This document shows, one piece after another, positions 9,555 to 21,300 of a stretch of 64,000 nt of DNA; within the stretch, counting starts at the first letter, position 1; each line of letters opens with the position of its first letter. A program made the translations under genes and the position numbers. This DNA comes from Endomychus coccineus (Eukaryota > Arthropoda > Insecta > Coleoptera > Endomychidae): contig OY294068.1 in assembly GCA_958510875.1 (NCBI GenBank), positions 26,268,297 to 26,332,296 on the forward strand, given 5' to 3'. Under the pieces are notes generated by a model, which saw nothing but the letters and a program-made list of their open reading frames with translations, did no database searches and had not been told where the DNA came from.

Positions 9555-10167
9555 TTTTAAACGGTACGTAGACGATTGCCTAATGTGTGTTCCCAATGAA
9601 CTTTTCACTGTAAACTTCAATTTACTTGTGAAAAGGAAGTGAACAAAAACATTCCCTAGATATGAACATTAGGCATGATGCAGATGAAAAAATAAAGACT
9701 TCGTGGTTTACTAAAGAAGTTTGGTCTCAACCTTATCTTCACTTCAATTCCGTTGCACCAACAAGTTATAAAAATAGTGTTACAGCCTTACACATCGCGC
9801 GGTTAATTTGTTCCACCCAGAGGACCGTGCTAAAAATTTCAAAATTGTTCGTAATACACTGGAAATGAATAGCTACCCAAAAATATTTTTCAATCCCATC
9901 ATTAAAGAAAGAATAAACAAAATCTATAATGGAACGTCATATATAAATAGCATAAACGGTAATACAGATGATTTTATAACATTAACATACATTTCGGAGA
10001 CCTCTGAGAAAATTAAGAAATGTTTAAAAAAGTACACTAACTGTGTTGGGAAATATTTTTCAAATCTAAAACCTTCAATACCTAAAGATAAACAAACCCA
10101 CACAGTATACAAATTAAATAGCTTATACTGCGATGTGACTCATACAGGATTCTCTAAACAATAAGAA
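9555..10167 (+). pseudogene. PLE-A RT end, linker and GIY-YIG start
   Basis: YVDD appears at the very start. Then come NIRHDADEKIKTSWFTKEVW, FHPEDRAKNFKIVRNTLE, FFNPIIKERINKIYNGTSY and HTVYKLNSLYCDVTHTGFS. In the nuclease start the first zinc-pair Cys is replaced (NSLYC for NCLDC) and Gly is altered. The frame ends at 10167, with further GIY-YIG pieces in other frames to about 10380. It cannot encode a working protein. Confidence 0.8.
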
Positions 10168-10779
10168 GAATGTATGGCCATAAGTATATTAGAAGTAACG
10201 AAAACTTCCACCGCCCTTGCTAAACACTGCTTATTATAACCATCAATTCCTTACAAAAAAGTTATTATTTTAACCAAGGAAACCAATTATCATGAAAGAT
10301 CTATTCTGGAGATGATTCACATAAAACGTGACTCCAAGTCTGTAAATCATAGAACAGATTTATACTAATTTAATTAATTAAAACCCTTGCAAATTCCTAC
10401 ATGCGTCTTTATAATGTTAAAAGTATATTTTAGGTAGAATGCTCAAAAGCATTATTTCTAATGAGGTCTGAAAACCTTTTTCTATTACCTCATAAATGTT
10501 CAACATCTGTTTCGAAAGTGGATACTCGAACGTTAATTTTTAGCTCAGTCCTTCAGTCGTTTTACATACTGTGATTCGATGTGTATAGAGTTCATAAGAA
10601 TATTGCTTAGCAGCGGATTCTTAATTCATATACTTAAAACATTAATGTGTTACAATTTCGATTACTCGTGTTTCAGTTCGCTTCGACGACGTGGACATTT
10701 TTAATTGGAATTAGTGCGATAAGGACGCCTTTATGGTGATACAATTAGTTTTAAGAAATCACGTTTTATATAGTCATAC

Positions 10780-10818
10780 ATCATCTGATGATGGTGAGAC
10801 CGAAACGTACGTAAAGAC
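10780..10818 (+). ncRNA. Decayed hammerhead ribozyme, PLE-A copy 2b
   Basis: CTGATGA, GAGACC, GAAA, ACGTACGT and AAGAC remain. Three bases of stem II are lost (TGGTGAGACC) and the 5' strand of stem I is CAT instead of GTCTT, so folding would be poor. Confidence 0.5.
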
Positions 10819-10905
10819 GAAAATAATAAGCATGTGTTAGTGTGACCTATTTCCTGAGAATTTTATATATAATTCATACCTGGGTCAAGTATCATTATTC
10901 ATAAA

Positions 10906-11991
10906 AACAAAGTAATTGTTCTTTTAATAATCATAATGATATAAATTTCCATAACCTAACGGCTTCTACCATGGACTTTAAATCTATTAAACAGTGAAAA
11001 GTTAGCATGGATATTTTATTACATATTGATAAAAGTATTATCAATAAATTTGTCTTGCATGTCCCAAGTGATATTATCAACGCCTAAAATGTAGTGAACA
11101 TGCTAAAATTCCCACACACTGGCGTTATATTCGAAGAATAAAAACTATCTCGTAATAGTAAATCAAGCTGCTCTATTGATTGAAAAAATATTTTTCATGC
11201 TAACAGTTAAAATTGGATGCCCCAATTTCACAAAATTCATTGGCCAGAAGTTTTGCAAGGCTTATCTCGCTGTTGCGAAGGCGAACAGATTCTCGTGACC
11301 TCGTTGGAGAACCCGATCAATACATGCGACTACCCCCGGGGATATTCATAGACTTGTCTAGAACTGGATCCACCCTAAAGCTCCGGTCTCCTCCGGGTTG
11401 CTTTTCATCTCTCACCCACTCATGTACTTCCCGATAAGTGGAAACCTGTTATCAAGCATTTCCATCCCTCTTTCGATTATATAATTCAAAAGAGCACACT
11501 CATTATATATAATCAAAAATTTCATTATTTTGTTTGTTTTCGAGAATAACGGCAAGTTTATACGAAAATCAAGTAGAGCGCGAGATTCTACTAATTCATA
11601 TTCTGCATTATATGTCAGGTGAGTCGTCAAATTGCATTAGAATGTAAATATGTAATGGAAATGGAAATTACATCTACATTAACAACGCCCGCCCCTTCTT
11701 TGATTACATTACTACCTGCCTTTTCGTTTTTTATCACTTTTCCTGCCATCTTACAAGATTTTCAGACGCTCCTCAATTCCATCGATCAAACATGTTGGGG
11801 ATGTTGTCAATTATATAATTTATATCTCTGGGTCTAGTCAGCCATGAAAACCGGAGATTATTAATTGTTTTCAGTTATAAAACAGAAGAGGGTGAGGGTA
11901 CATGAAGTACACCTCTATTAACATGTAATATTTAAAAAATTATGATTGAATGAAAAAAAATTACTTTGTTTTTATAGCACTTTTAATAATA
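10906..11991. other. Unassigned stretch
   Basis: No recognisable protein. A short piece at 10947-10972 (aacggcttctaccatgg) resembles the sequence flanking the TA-inserted element at 12188. A locally GC-rich open frame at 11213-11437 (74 codons) has no motif I can name. Confidence 0.4.
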
Positions 11992-12180
11992 ACTTGAAAA
12001 TGTTACTATAGTTTCAACGCCGAAGTGCCATTATCAAAAAGATACAAAAAAGTAAACAATAAACACTTCAAGTATAAATAGGAAGTTATACATATGCTTG
12101 AAGTGTTTATTGATTACTTCATAATTTTGTATCTGATGATGGCACTTCAATGTTGAAACTATAGTAACGTTTTCATAACG
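11992..12180. repeat. Family-F inverted repeat (hairpin) element
   Basis: Left arm about 11992-12085 and right arm about 12098-12180 are inverted copies sharing tactatagtttcaac, tgccattatc and aataaacacttcaag. The build, two inverted ends with almost nothing between, parallels the PLE-A palindrome at 36772. Confidence 0.75.
12125..12174 (+). ncRNA. Hammerhead-like motif in family F
   Basis: CTGATGA (12133-12139), a GC-containing helix region, GAAA (12155-12158), the self-complementary ACTATAGT (12158-12165), then A. The order of core blocks matches a hammerhead with a palindromic stem III, as in PLE-A. Stem I pairing (TGTAT against ACGTTT) is weak, so activity is doubtful. Confidence 0.35.
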
Positions 12181-12187
12181 GCTTCTA

Positions 12188-13154
12188 CCGGGATATCAAA
12201 AATTATCTTGGTCAAGGGTGGTTGTGGAATCTAAAACGTGTGTCTTACTTTACGTTTGAAATAATTATGTCATAATTAATTTGAAGTTTCTGAAAGTGCG
12301 AAATTTCGCAATTTTATACGAATATTGTAACACTCAGAAGTCTTTAGCGCTTTGGACTCCGGGATTTTCACGTGGCCTATCGAAATTAGAAGGTTCGAAT
12401 TATCTAAAAACATAATTGCATGAACGCCAGACGTCCTATGTAATAAGCTACGAACGAAATTATTTTGACATATGCCTCGAGGAGCTCGCTGCGCGTAAGT
12501 TAGAGTTTATACATTTTACCTCGATCTTGTTAATTTGGGGCCGTTTCTTGCCCCGTGCGACCGGCGCCAGTTGTAATAAAGTGTTTTTGGCTATGGGCTG
12601 CTAGCTTTTACCCGCTTCGTGTATATTTTAGTAGCGAGAAAATTCCCTTTGGTACGTCGCACGTTAGACGCGCGTAGCTGAGATCTGAGAATAGCTCAAA
12701 CTGTTTTAATTAAATTTTCCCATTTAATGGACATTTATCGAAAAAAGAAGGGCCGTCGGGCACGGTCCGATACTAAATCTAACTACATGGAGCGAAAACG
12801 GCACGCGAAAAGTCGTCGTAAAGCCGTTTTAGGTACAACCAGTTTGCACTTTTCTAACTCGCGTGCTACGGGCTTCTCACGTGAACGTCATTCGATTTAC
12901 GGAAAATTAACTATTTCAAATCAGTTTTTGAACCGGATTGTGTCTATCACGACCTCTGAAAAGGTTCAAAGTTCACATAATTATTTCATAATTTGTAGTT
13001 CATTATTGTTTTACAACTGAAATAAATAGGTATGAAATATGTAGGTTATTGATGATGTCAGTGTGACAGTGACATAATTACTTCAAACGTAAAGTAAGAC
13101 ACACGTTTTCGATTCCACAACCACCCTTGACCAAGATAATTTTTCATATCCCGG
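12188..13154. mobile_element. TA-flanked inverted-repeat DNA transposon, non-autonomous
   Basis: Ends are ccgggatat...atatcccgg with about 83-bp inverted repeats that differ at only a few positions, flanked by TA on both sides (12186-12187, 13155-13156). The interior has no recognisable transposase; a 97-codon basic frame at 12727-13020 has no motif I know. Most of the interior recurs at 44571-45250. Removing the element restores cggcttctaccat, close to the sequence at 10959-10971. Confidence 0.8.
12310..12980 (+). repeat. 0.65-kb interspersed repeat, copy 1
   Basis: Shared with 44571-45250 in the same orientation at roughly 80% by eye. Landmarks are ttttcacgtggcctatcgaa, tcgaggagctcgctgcgcgt and ctttctaactcgcg... 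type blocks. CpG-bearing blocks are well kept. No frame is conserved between the two copies, so this looks non-coding or long dead. Confidence 0.75.
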
Positions 13155-13686
13155 TACCATCGATTTTTTTAGAGAAATTGTTCGTGTTTCACTAAACTCA
13201 ATACGCCAGTTTGCAAACACGTGCCTGTGTGTTATTATTATTTATTCCTGCTGTAATTTGAAATATGCCGACTCTTATATTAATTCTCATATGTTACAAT
13301 ATTCACAAAACAAAAAAACATCCTCCCATTAATTATTGTTTCGACTGACGAAGAAAGACAAGAATGGAAGACACAACTACACAATTGCGAACAAAATGAA
13401 GATAATCCTGTGAGAGAAGAAAAGGAAGAAAACCTATGGTACAGTGGTGTTCATTCAGAAGCCGATCTGGGCATATTTTTGCATAAGGAAAGGGGTTATT
13501 TGATGGGGGTTAATGACTCAAAAAGAAAATTCTATTTCTCTATAAGCATTGGAGGAATAAAGGATATATTCATAGCTCCACATGAAGATTAACAACAATT
13601 ATTAAAGAAAAGATCAAAATAGCTCCAGGTAGGGACGCTAACACAACGATTCAACTAATTTTCTTCTTCTTTTCTTCTTTTATAAC
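13155..13686. other. Unassigned stretch
   Basis: Contains a 60-codon frame at 13410-13592 (charged start, ESGVHSEADLG-like context) with no recognised domain. Nothing else is supportable. Confidence 0.35.
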
Positions 13687-13809
13687 AGCATAGTTAAATC
13701 TTGAATAGTAGACTTCCGCGGACAGCAATCTTCAAAATTCTTGACTTCCGGATGCATTCCTGAATAGCACGATCTGATGCCGACGTTTCGCCAACCCTCA
13801 CTTGCTTTA

Positions 13810-14310
13810 TTCACTGCCTGTCTTCCATATATTGAAAATATAACAGATTGAATTTCTAACATTCTTAAGCATAATATTTGTACTCGTTTTTCGACACTTC
13901 CAAAACTATCCCAGTTTTACAAACTCATCAAAGATCCCCTCCCTCATCTTCATTCAGAAGGTGTTGATAGCATTCCCTGGTATTGCGGTAAAGTCTACAT
14001 TGGTGAAACAGGTCTTACAATAGCTACTCTTGTGAAAGAACATGAGCGCTATACACCAGTAGATCTGCAATTGCGGAATACAAGTTTGACACTAATCATC
14101 AAATCCTTTTCGAAAATACTAAAATTCTAGCCCGAGCCCCAAACTTCAATCAACGAAAAATTCTTGAAGCGATAGAAATCCTAAAACATCCAATTAATCT
14201 AAACCGTGACTCAGGATTTTACCTTCCCAACATTCGGAAACCCATTCCCGAAAATTCCACTTCGCACATGATCACACAACGGGAAGATCAGGTGCCAGAA
14301 CGGAACTAAC
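13810..14310 (+). pseudogene. PLE-B linker and GIY-YIG endonuclease
   Basis: Frames read YIENITD, STLPKLSQFYKLIKDPLPHL and GVDSIPWYCGKVYIGETGLT, the nuclease start with the expected VYIGETG. In a shifted frame RSAIAEYKFDTNHQILFENT, LARAPNFNQRKILEAIEI and HPINLNRDSGFYLP follow, the typical end of insect PLE polyproteins. The WYC context shows loss of one residue of the zinc pair (expected C-x-C). At least two frameshifts are present. Confidence 0.8.
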
Positions 14311-14403
14311 CACCGGAATAAAGGCACTAAACTGTGTAGCGTGAAGGTTTTTTCCGCTGCAGAAACCAGAAGAATCAGTTCCAGTTCAATCTTCAAGCCT
14401 GCC

Positions 14404-14445
14404 CTGAAGATGTCACCTGTAATGGTTGGCGAAACGTGCTACAAG
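14404..14445 (+). ncRNA. Degenerate hammerhead motif, PLE-B end
   Basis: CTGAAGA (expected CTGATGA), a helix around GTCACC...GGTTGGC, then GAAAC followed by GTGCTAC. The U-to-A change in the invariant core predicts loss of activity. Position, just after the nuclease stop, is as in PLE-A. Confidence 0.4.
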
Positions 14446-14449
14446 AATT

Positions 14450-17384
14450 TTCCGCATTGTTAAACCTCTCCAAAAGAGGAGACAAAATGGATGCTCCATA
14501 TTATCTCCCTGATTACAAATGACTGCTAATGTAATTCAGACTTGTTGATCTGATCAAAAAATGGATGTAATGATTTGCCAGGAAACAGTTCGCTTTTTGA
14601 AAAGGTACATCCCCCAAGGAACGATTGCTACTCTAGTCAAATATACACGTCGGTTAACAATAACAAGGGAGTCTGCTTTATGTATCTTTGATGATTAAGA
14701 AAAGATCCAAAACTTTCGAAGCTTATCTAATCTATAAATGGCGTAGGAATAAGAGATTCATCGGTCAAATTATTGGTTTCATATCTGGTGGAAAACAAGC
14801 TGTTCATTTGTTAGATTGTCAGTTGCTTTGAATCCGTTCCATATGGTGTGCCTCAGGGGTAGTGTTACGCAACTTGTTGTTCGTTGAATATTCGAAATAG
14901 AATTATAGAATTGGTTAGAGGGAAGATTTGAACGCCTTCTACCTCTCACGAATATTGAAAGTGCGTACATATAGAATATTGTACAAAATTCCAAACATTT
15001 TTCCATCTTCTTTGAATTCACCTTCTCTGTTCACCCACATTTATTTCAAGCTTCTGTTACTAATCAAGATCTATTTAATTCAGTCAAAATGTAATTTCGC
15101 CTTTGATGCTGCTACTTGGATATTCATTTCAGTACTATGGAGACAAATTTCCCTTGCAATTCTTGTTTTATGTTTATGATTTCAATAAAATCTGAGCCAC
15201 ACCCGGCGACTTTAGCAATCTGTGACGCCGGGGTTGTTTACTGGTTTGATCTGTATGATAGAAAGTTCTAAATTGAAATTTCAGTAGGCAGGGATGAACT
15301 TCCTGTTATCGAGATGAATGAAAATTAAATTAAAGAAAATGATGAAGTATGAGAACTTATTGTAGATCATTATGTGTTTCATTTGTTATTCACATCCCCT
15401 TTATAATTATTACATCTGAAAAGTTGAGGATTTGAAATGATTTTGTTGTACTATCGGTCAGATTATGTTTAACTGTCCACGCTTCTAACGTTTCTGTCAA
15501 TAAAGAAAATAAAAATTGTTACTTATCTTCAGTGAGAGAGAATTAATAATTTGAATAATTACCTATTTCGGCAAACATGTTGCCACCTTCGAATAAATAA
15601 AATGACATTTTAGAGAATAAAATTAATTTGTTTATAATATAAATACCTCCTTTAATAGCAAAAATATAGTATTCATCAATTGAATTCTATTCACTCACAA
15701 TAAGTTATTGAAACAGTCTGTAACTAAGGCATTTCGGAGGTCAGTCAGTACGCATATGCCCAAAGGCATATATTATTAAGACGAAGCGAGTGAGAGAGCC
15801 GATAGAGGGGAAGACTTCGTTCGCTACGGTCACTCCAGTATTTCGCATAAGACTATCAAGAGTGCTAGCCGCAATCTGTCTAATCTTAAGGTACAGCAAA
15901 TAGGAGTCTCCGTTTGACGATCATGTAGATACCAACCACGTGCCGTATGAGTCGAAAAGAGGAAAGACCCGATCAAGAGCGTGAGCCACTGCGCTCATGC
16001 CGCCTTTCGCATATGTCGATCAAAAGCGCGACCCGCACGCGGTCTGTTTAATTGCGCTAGCTCGATTCTTTAGCCCTATTTCTCTCTACAATCGGCCAGC
16101 TAGTTAGTGCACCGAACAGTGCATCGAGTATTTCGACGGACAGTTTTGCTCTATAGCTCGAAAACGACTTAAGGTATGACATTGCATTTTGCCTGTAAAT
16201 TTCGAGCATCATATCTAGTTTGTATCAAATTTTCAAGTGGATCACATTTACCATTTGACTACTACAGGAGAACTTACATTTGCCAATTAACCCTGCTGAA
16301 TCAAGAAACGTCTTCGTTCGCTAACGCTCACTCAGTCTTAATTATTTGCATCCATTGCAATTAGGCCCCGATAGATTAGACAATGGGAAGTCTTATTGAT
16401 AAGATGATTGTCAGAGGGGAAACGCTGCTTGGATTGCTTTGCAGTGCCTCTGAAGTAGGAAGCAATTAGTTTCCTTTCGTTCTTTTTTTAATTGATTGAG
16501 AACGTGTAGGAAGTCTGTTGATTTAATTAAGTAGCAACTTTTCTGTCAGGTGGTAGCTTCAAGTGGAGATTGATTTTCTTATGTGGGCGTAATTTGAAAC
16601 GAATTTGTGGATTGCACATCAGTATCGATTTGCAGTCTCTGGATAGGAGAGTTGGTAGAAGACATCGACATTCATTAGATGAATCACCAAAGTGAAATAT
16701 GAATTTATTCCTTTATTGAATATTCAATAAAATATATGCTAGATGTCGGAATTTCCGGTATTCGTATCTCAAGAATTATTCGAATGCAAGAATTTTTGAG
16801 AAAGCTCCGGTGAAATTAGCGTCTCCGTAGCAACATGCAAAAGAAATCCTAATTTTGTTGGAAAACAATGGGTTCTGAGCAGTTATTTCAATACGGAAGG
16901 GAGAATTCTGGAGTTTTTGATACTTTTAAACAATAGATCTGATGTTTCTTTAGATTAAAAATTTTTAGATTTTTCGCTCTACGGAATTTTCAAATAATTA
17001 TGATCGCGAGTTCTCTGTAGCGTCAGAAGAGCTCTATTACAATCCGCAATCAGAACTATATTGGAAAAACAATTTTGCGATTGTAATTAAAAATATAATA
17101 ATTTTTCTGTTTGAAATTCCGAACACATATTTTTCGGGAGTTCTAACGAGAGAAGAGTTCCGTCATAATCAGCAATCAAAACGTCGATTGTTATAAGTAT
17201 TTTTTAGGCTACAACTCCAAAGACATGCTCCAGTAGGAAGTCGTTATATATATAGTTATATGTATATATGTAGTCGTAATTTGATAGTGAATTTGTTTAT
17301 TGTATCACTGTCTATACCATTTTCTAGATAAGAAAATTTGTGGAGGGGGAGATAATGCAAATTCATTGGTGAATACAATACATC
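14450..17384. other. 2.9-kb region without recognisable gene
   Basis: Mixed AT-rich and moderately GC sequence. At 15720-16340 two related blocks (gacttcgttcgctacggtca and cgtcttcgttcgctaacgct) suggest a diverged repeat. AT dinucleotide-rich sequence lies at 17245-17275. No frame shows a known domain. Confidence 0.4.
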
Positions 17385-18408
17385 ATATAGCCATTTCTTC
17401 AAGTTTGGAAATAGATAAAAATCGAAGGGACCAAATCTGGAGAACGTGGTGGATGACTAACCAATTCGTGGTGCAATTCGTGCAATTTTGCCATTGCCAC
17501 TGCGGACTTGGGCGTCGGTGCCTTGTCCTGGTGGAAAAGCAATTTTTCTTTGCCAAATGCGACCGCTTTAGCTCCAAATCTGTTTCAAATCGATCCAACA
17601 GCTCTGCATAATTTAAGCCGGTGATCGTTTGACCCTTTTCAAGATAATAGATTTGGATGAAATCGTATGCATCCTAAAAAAACTGTCGCCATGACTATTG
17701 GCCGATAACCCCACCTTGGCCTCTTTCGGCTTCAATTCGCCAGGACAAGTCTTCTTTGGTCTCTGGTGTGTTATGATGGATCCATGTTTCGTCCACGATT
17801 ACGAAACGGGGCAAAAAGTCCTTCTTATCCCGCTTGAACATCGCCAAACACTCCTTTGAAGTTGTCACACGGTCGCGCTTGTTTTCAACAGAGAGCAAAT
17901 GCGGCACCCATCTGGCAGAAAGCTTTCTCATATTCAAAAATTTATGCAAAATGTGCTGTACCCGTTCGGTTGAGATGCCCATAGCCTCAGCAATCTCGTG
18001 CATTTTTATTCGCCGTCCAATATCATACCTAGGATCTTATCGACGATTTCTGGTGTTGTAACCTCAATTGGACTACCAGAAGGTTCAACGTTCTTTGTGG
18101 TGATACTACTCCAATCGATGGTGAAGAGCCTCCATAATGTTTAACAAGCGATGCGATGGCTTGCGTAATGTTTTTTCAACGCAAGACATAATGTTTAATC
18201 AAAAAGGGAATTTCACTTTTTTCCATGTTTACAAAAATCTTCAAGGTAGCTCGCCTTCGATGGGTGTCAAAACAGAACTGAATGACATATCAGTCTGAAA
18301 ATTTTAATACGTCCTAGATAGAGATGGTACCTCAGAAATGTCACATGGGATTTTCGATTGTGGCGCCAAATGTTTTATTATTCAGGGATTTTACAGCTTG
18401 CCCTCGTA
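17385..18408 (-). pseudogene. mariner transposase copy 1, 3'-truncated
   Basis: A mariner (DD34D) transposase. It starts MEKSEIPFLIKHYVLR near 18225, continues ASLVKHYGGSSPSIG, EIAEAMGISTERVQHILHKF and SARWVPHLLSVENKR, then FVIVDETWIHHNTPETKE with the first catalytic Asp. After a deletion come LLDRFETDLELKRSHLAKK and a shifted HQDKAP/RSPDLVPS stretch, where the third Asp (usually APSD) is lost. The upstream inverted-repeat end survives (ccctcgta at 18401-18408, then TA). The other end is missing. Stops and frameshifts are numerous. Confidence 0.9.
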
Positions 18409-19006
18409 TAGCATACAATAACCTGACAAGGGCGACACAACATTAGTTTTGGGTGGTCAACAGCTATTCAAAAATGAAATAAAAAATACATATACCGTAG
18501 GAATAATAAAATTCCTGATTTCAGATTCTGCACCAAAATATGTTCGTATTATTTCAAACAAAGCGAGCCGAATTCATTAAATTGTTCTGAATTTCGGTTA
18601 ACATAAAATGGCGTTTTCAATATTTAGATTATTTATATCACTAGAATCAAACATGCAATACTACAGTAAACGCCAGGCTTTCCATTTGGTCTAACATGAA
18701 AATCGATGATGAATAATGCCATTGTTACACCATATCTGGTCTACATCAATTGTCTGGTCGTAAACCTACTCTTCAAACATTTCACCGCTGGCTAACACGA
18801 TGTTCCCAGAATGTTATAGGTTTTCCTATTGTGTGGTCACAATATTTTAAATAATTCAGGTGTGGAGTAGTACATTGTTTACGTAATACATAAGAAAAAT
18901 AAAATTCTTAATTTTAACTTTAGCACCAAAAAATGTGACATTATTTCTTTAAATTGCGCTCGATTTCGGCGTTTTTATCCAAATGAAGATTTGAATTATT
19001 TATATT

Positions 19007-19550
19007 AGTCCAGGAAATAAAGGTTTTGAAGCTGAAAATTTGAGGTAAAGGACCGATTTTGATGTATGAGGGCTCATTCGATTCGTTTTGGCCTCTAGAT
19101 CAAAGTCTGCAATAGGGGAAAATGTCTCAGATTGTTAATAAACAATAAATATTGACCAAAATATTATGTGTTACAAAAATATATGAAAAAAAAATTGAAA
19201 ACACTATTTTCCATCAATTTTTAGCGGGTAAAGTAGAAAATTGCAGTTATTTGATCAATAAACGATGTAAATGTAAGGTTTATAACAAGTTGTTAGTAAT
19301 CTATTTGTTAATATACAACAAAATGGAAATTTTCAAAATAATTAAGATTAGATTCATTTTCAGGTAATTTGGTAATTTTTTGGCCAATATTTATTGTTTA
19401 TTAACAATCTGAGACATTTCCCCCTATGTAGCTATTGCAGACTTTGATCTAAAGGCCAAAACGGATCGAATGAGTCCTCATATATCAAAAGCGGTCTTTT
19501 ACCTCAAATTTTCCGCATTTGGGTCAATTTTGGCCTGTATTTCCTGGACT
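19007..19550. mobile_element. 544-bp MITE with about 160-bp inverted repeats
   Basis: Both ends read agtccaggaaata inward. Arms 19007-19166 and 19377-19550 pair, including tctcagattgttaataaaca near the centre. A 5-bp atatt flanks each side (19002-19006, 19551-19555). The 0.2-kb centre is AT-rich and non-coding. The superfamily is not clear. Confidence 0.75.
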
Positions 19551-20251
19551 ATATTTATTGTCACCAGATATGAAGAAAATTGGAAAAGATGAAACTCAAC
19601 TCAATACAGCTTCGTACATGAGAAATGATAATTTAGGTAATTATATAACAATATATATCAAAATGCTTCCTACCGAATCTGATAAAACGTAGAATCATTG
19701 AGAGAAAAATAAATTGAAATCTAACGTCATGCATTTACTACACCCTTTTAGAAGCTATGCAAAAAAAAATTAGAATGCAAGACAAAAACAGCAAAATAAT
19801 AGAACAAATCAAAATAATTACTTGTCCATCAGCATCATTGTCGAGCTTCATATTTAAATGATTTAAAATATGACCTCCACCAGCACTACCACTTCACCAC
19901 TGCCGATCAACTAGACAAATAGGAAGGCATAAAGGGCCGTGAAAGATGACAACTAACTGCTAAACCGTATCAGTATCAAGCTGACCCACTCACTACAGAA
20001 CTGAAATTGCCTCAATTACCACCGAAGTATAATACGTTATTACAGTGGCATTCACATTACAGCACGTACTTTTCCTTTATGTCAGACTCTTTTGTGATGT
20101 ACTTCTTTAAATTTATATATTTTATAAAGTCATTTATACTTGTTCGAACTGCTTATTGTAGACAATCCTTCCCGATTTTTAGAGAACGAATATAATATAA
20201 TTATAAAATAATGTACAATTCTCTTGGTAGTAGAATAACAAGGATTTTTAG

Positions 20252-20341
20252 AAGTGAAAACTTCTTTAGGCGCGTTGAGCTATTTCAGATGGGGGGTAAA
20301 ACCATGGGTCCGTCACGTACAGACACGCTGTAGCTATATAT
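20252..20341 (+). repeat. Repeat family D, copy 1 (left part)
   Basis: Almost identical to 31876-31967 (tttaggcgcgttgagctatt, cagatggggggtaaaacca). In this copy the repeat is split by the LTR-like insert 20342-22174 and resumes at 22175 with ggtattatgtatactgc. Confidence 0.85.
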
Positions 20342-21066
20342 TGTTATGATTTCATTTCCTAAACAACAAAAATGATAAAAATTAGAACTTACCGAACATT
20401 GAAAATCAGAAAAGATTAATAAAAAGATATTATATGGAATTAAAAACAATATTAAAAGTTAAATAATAGTTAGTATAATATAATAAACAATGTAAAACAT
20501 AATAAACAACAATGTAATTAGGATTAGAAGTGTAAAACAAGAACTTCAGTGAAAGTGAATAAACGTACAGTGTTACGAAGGCAGAAATCATAATTAAAAT
20601 GATTACAAAAACTATCATGAGATAGCACAAACTATTGAAAAATGTTATAGATATAAGTTAGGATTAGTAAATTCAAGTTATATAATGTTAAAGAAATGTT
20701 ATTGATATATTATATTATGTATTAGTTTTAAGAATGACAACTGTCAAATTTATGATAATTATTGGAATAATTATATTAATAATAACCTAATCATAGGTTA
20801 TCTTATACCAAAGTGTGTGGAAAAATGTAGGCAATATTAATTTAAAAAGAAGGAATCATCATCAATTAAAATAAATTGAAAATCTCAAATAATTCAAAAT
20901 TTATAGAATACTAAATTCTGATTGGTCCAGGTGGTTTTATAAACGTCAGAGGGGTAACAATGTAAAACTTATGTTAGTTTGCAACAATCATCAAAGCATT
21001 CTTGATAGGTAAAGGAAGCACCTCATAGGTGGATTATGACATCAAGTAGCGTCGGTTTTGAAGGCC

Positions 21067-21099
21067 TATAAAAGGTATCTGAAGACAAGCCAAGTCAGT
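21067..21099 (+). promoter_or_regulatory. TATA box plus initiator in LTR
   Basis: TATAAAA at 21067-21073 is followed by TCAGT at 21095-21099. Its A (21097) lies 30 bp from the first T of the TATA box, the standard arthropod core-promoter spacing. Transcription would run rightward. Confidence 0.65.
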
Positions 21100-21108
21100 T
21101 AGCAAATA

Positions 21109-21300
21109 CATCTGAAGAGTCAAGGTACTCCTGCAACTCACAAATTTTTTAACATAAAAAAAAAAGTTAGCCATCAACATCTGAAGAGTCAAGGTACTCC
21201 TGCAACTCACAAATTTTTCAACATAACCAAGAAAGTTAGCCATCAACATCTGAAGAGTCAAGGTACTCAAGCAACTCATAAAATTTTCCATAACCTTAGT
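21109..21300. repeat. 69-bp tandem repeat, 2.8 units
   Basis: Units begin at 21109, 21178 and 21247 with catctgaagagtcaaggtac. They lie directly downstream of the predicted transcription start of the LTR, so they would form a repeated 5' leader. Confidence 0.9.

Larger units (their letters stand above)
9555..10905 (+). mobile_element. PLE-A copy 2b, 5'-truncated
   Basis: Starts abruptly inside the RT at FFKRYVDDCLMCVP and runs to the terminal repeat and tail (gggtcaagtatcattatt, about 10886-10905). Its 3' 0.5 kb is the inverse of the left end of copy 2a, so 5883-10905 forms a large inverted pair. Coding sequence is broken by many stops. Confidence 0.8.
13687..14450 (+). mobile_element. PLE-B: second Penelope-like family, truncated copy
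   Basis: A minus-oriented terminal-repeat piece (13687-13800) precedes plus-strand PLE coding sequence and ends with a plus-oriented ribozyme-like terminal repeat at 14404-14445. The left piece recurs at 26110-26185. So this family also shows opposed ends. Confidence 0.7.

Noticed and set aside
12727..13020. 97-codon basic open frame inside the ccgggatat element
   Set aside because: The related repeat at 44571-45250 does not keep this frame, so it is probably not a protein.
17300..17611. Plus-strand 103-codon frame
   Set aside because: It is the antisense shadow of the mariner transposase on the minus strand.
21034..21291. Minus frame of 85 codons with repeated SCLSTLTLQML-like units
   Set aside because: The repetition is caused by the 69-bp tandem repeat in the LTR leader, and there is no sign of a real protein.
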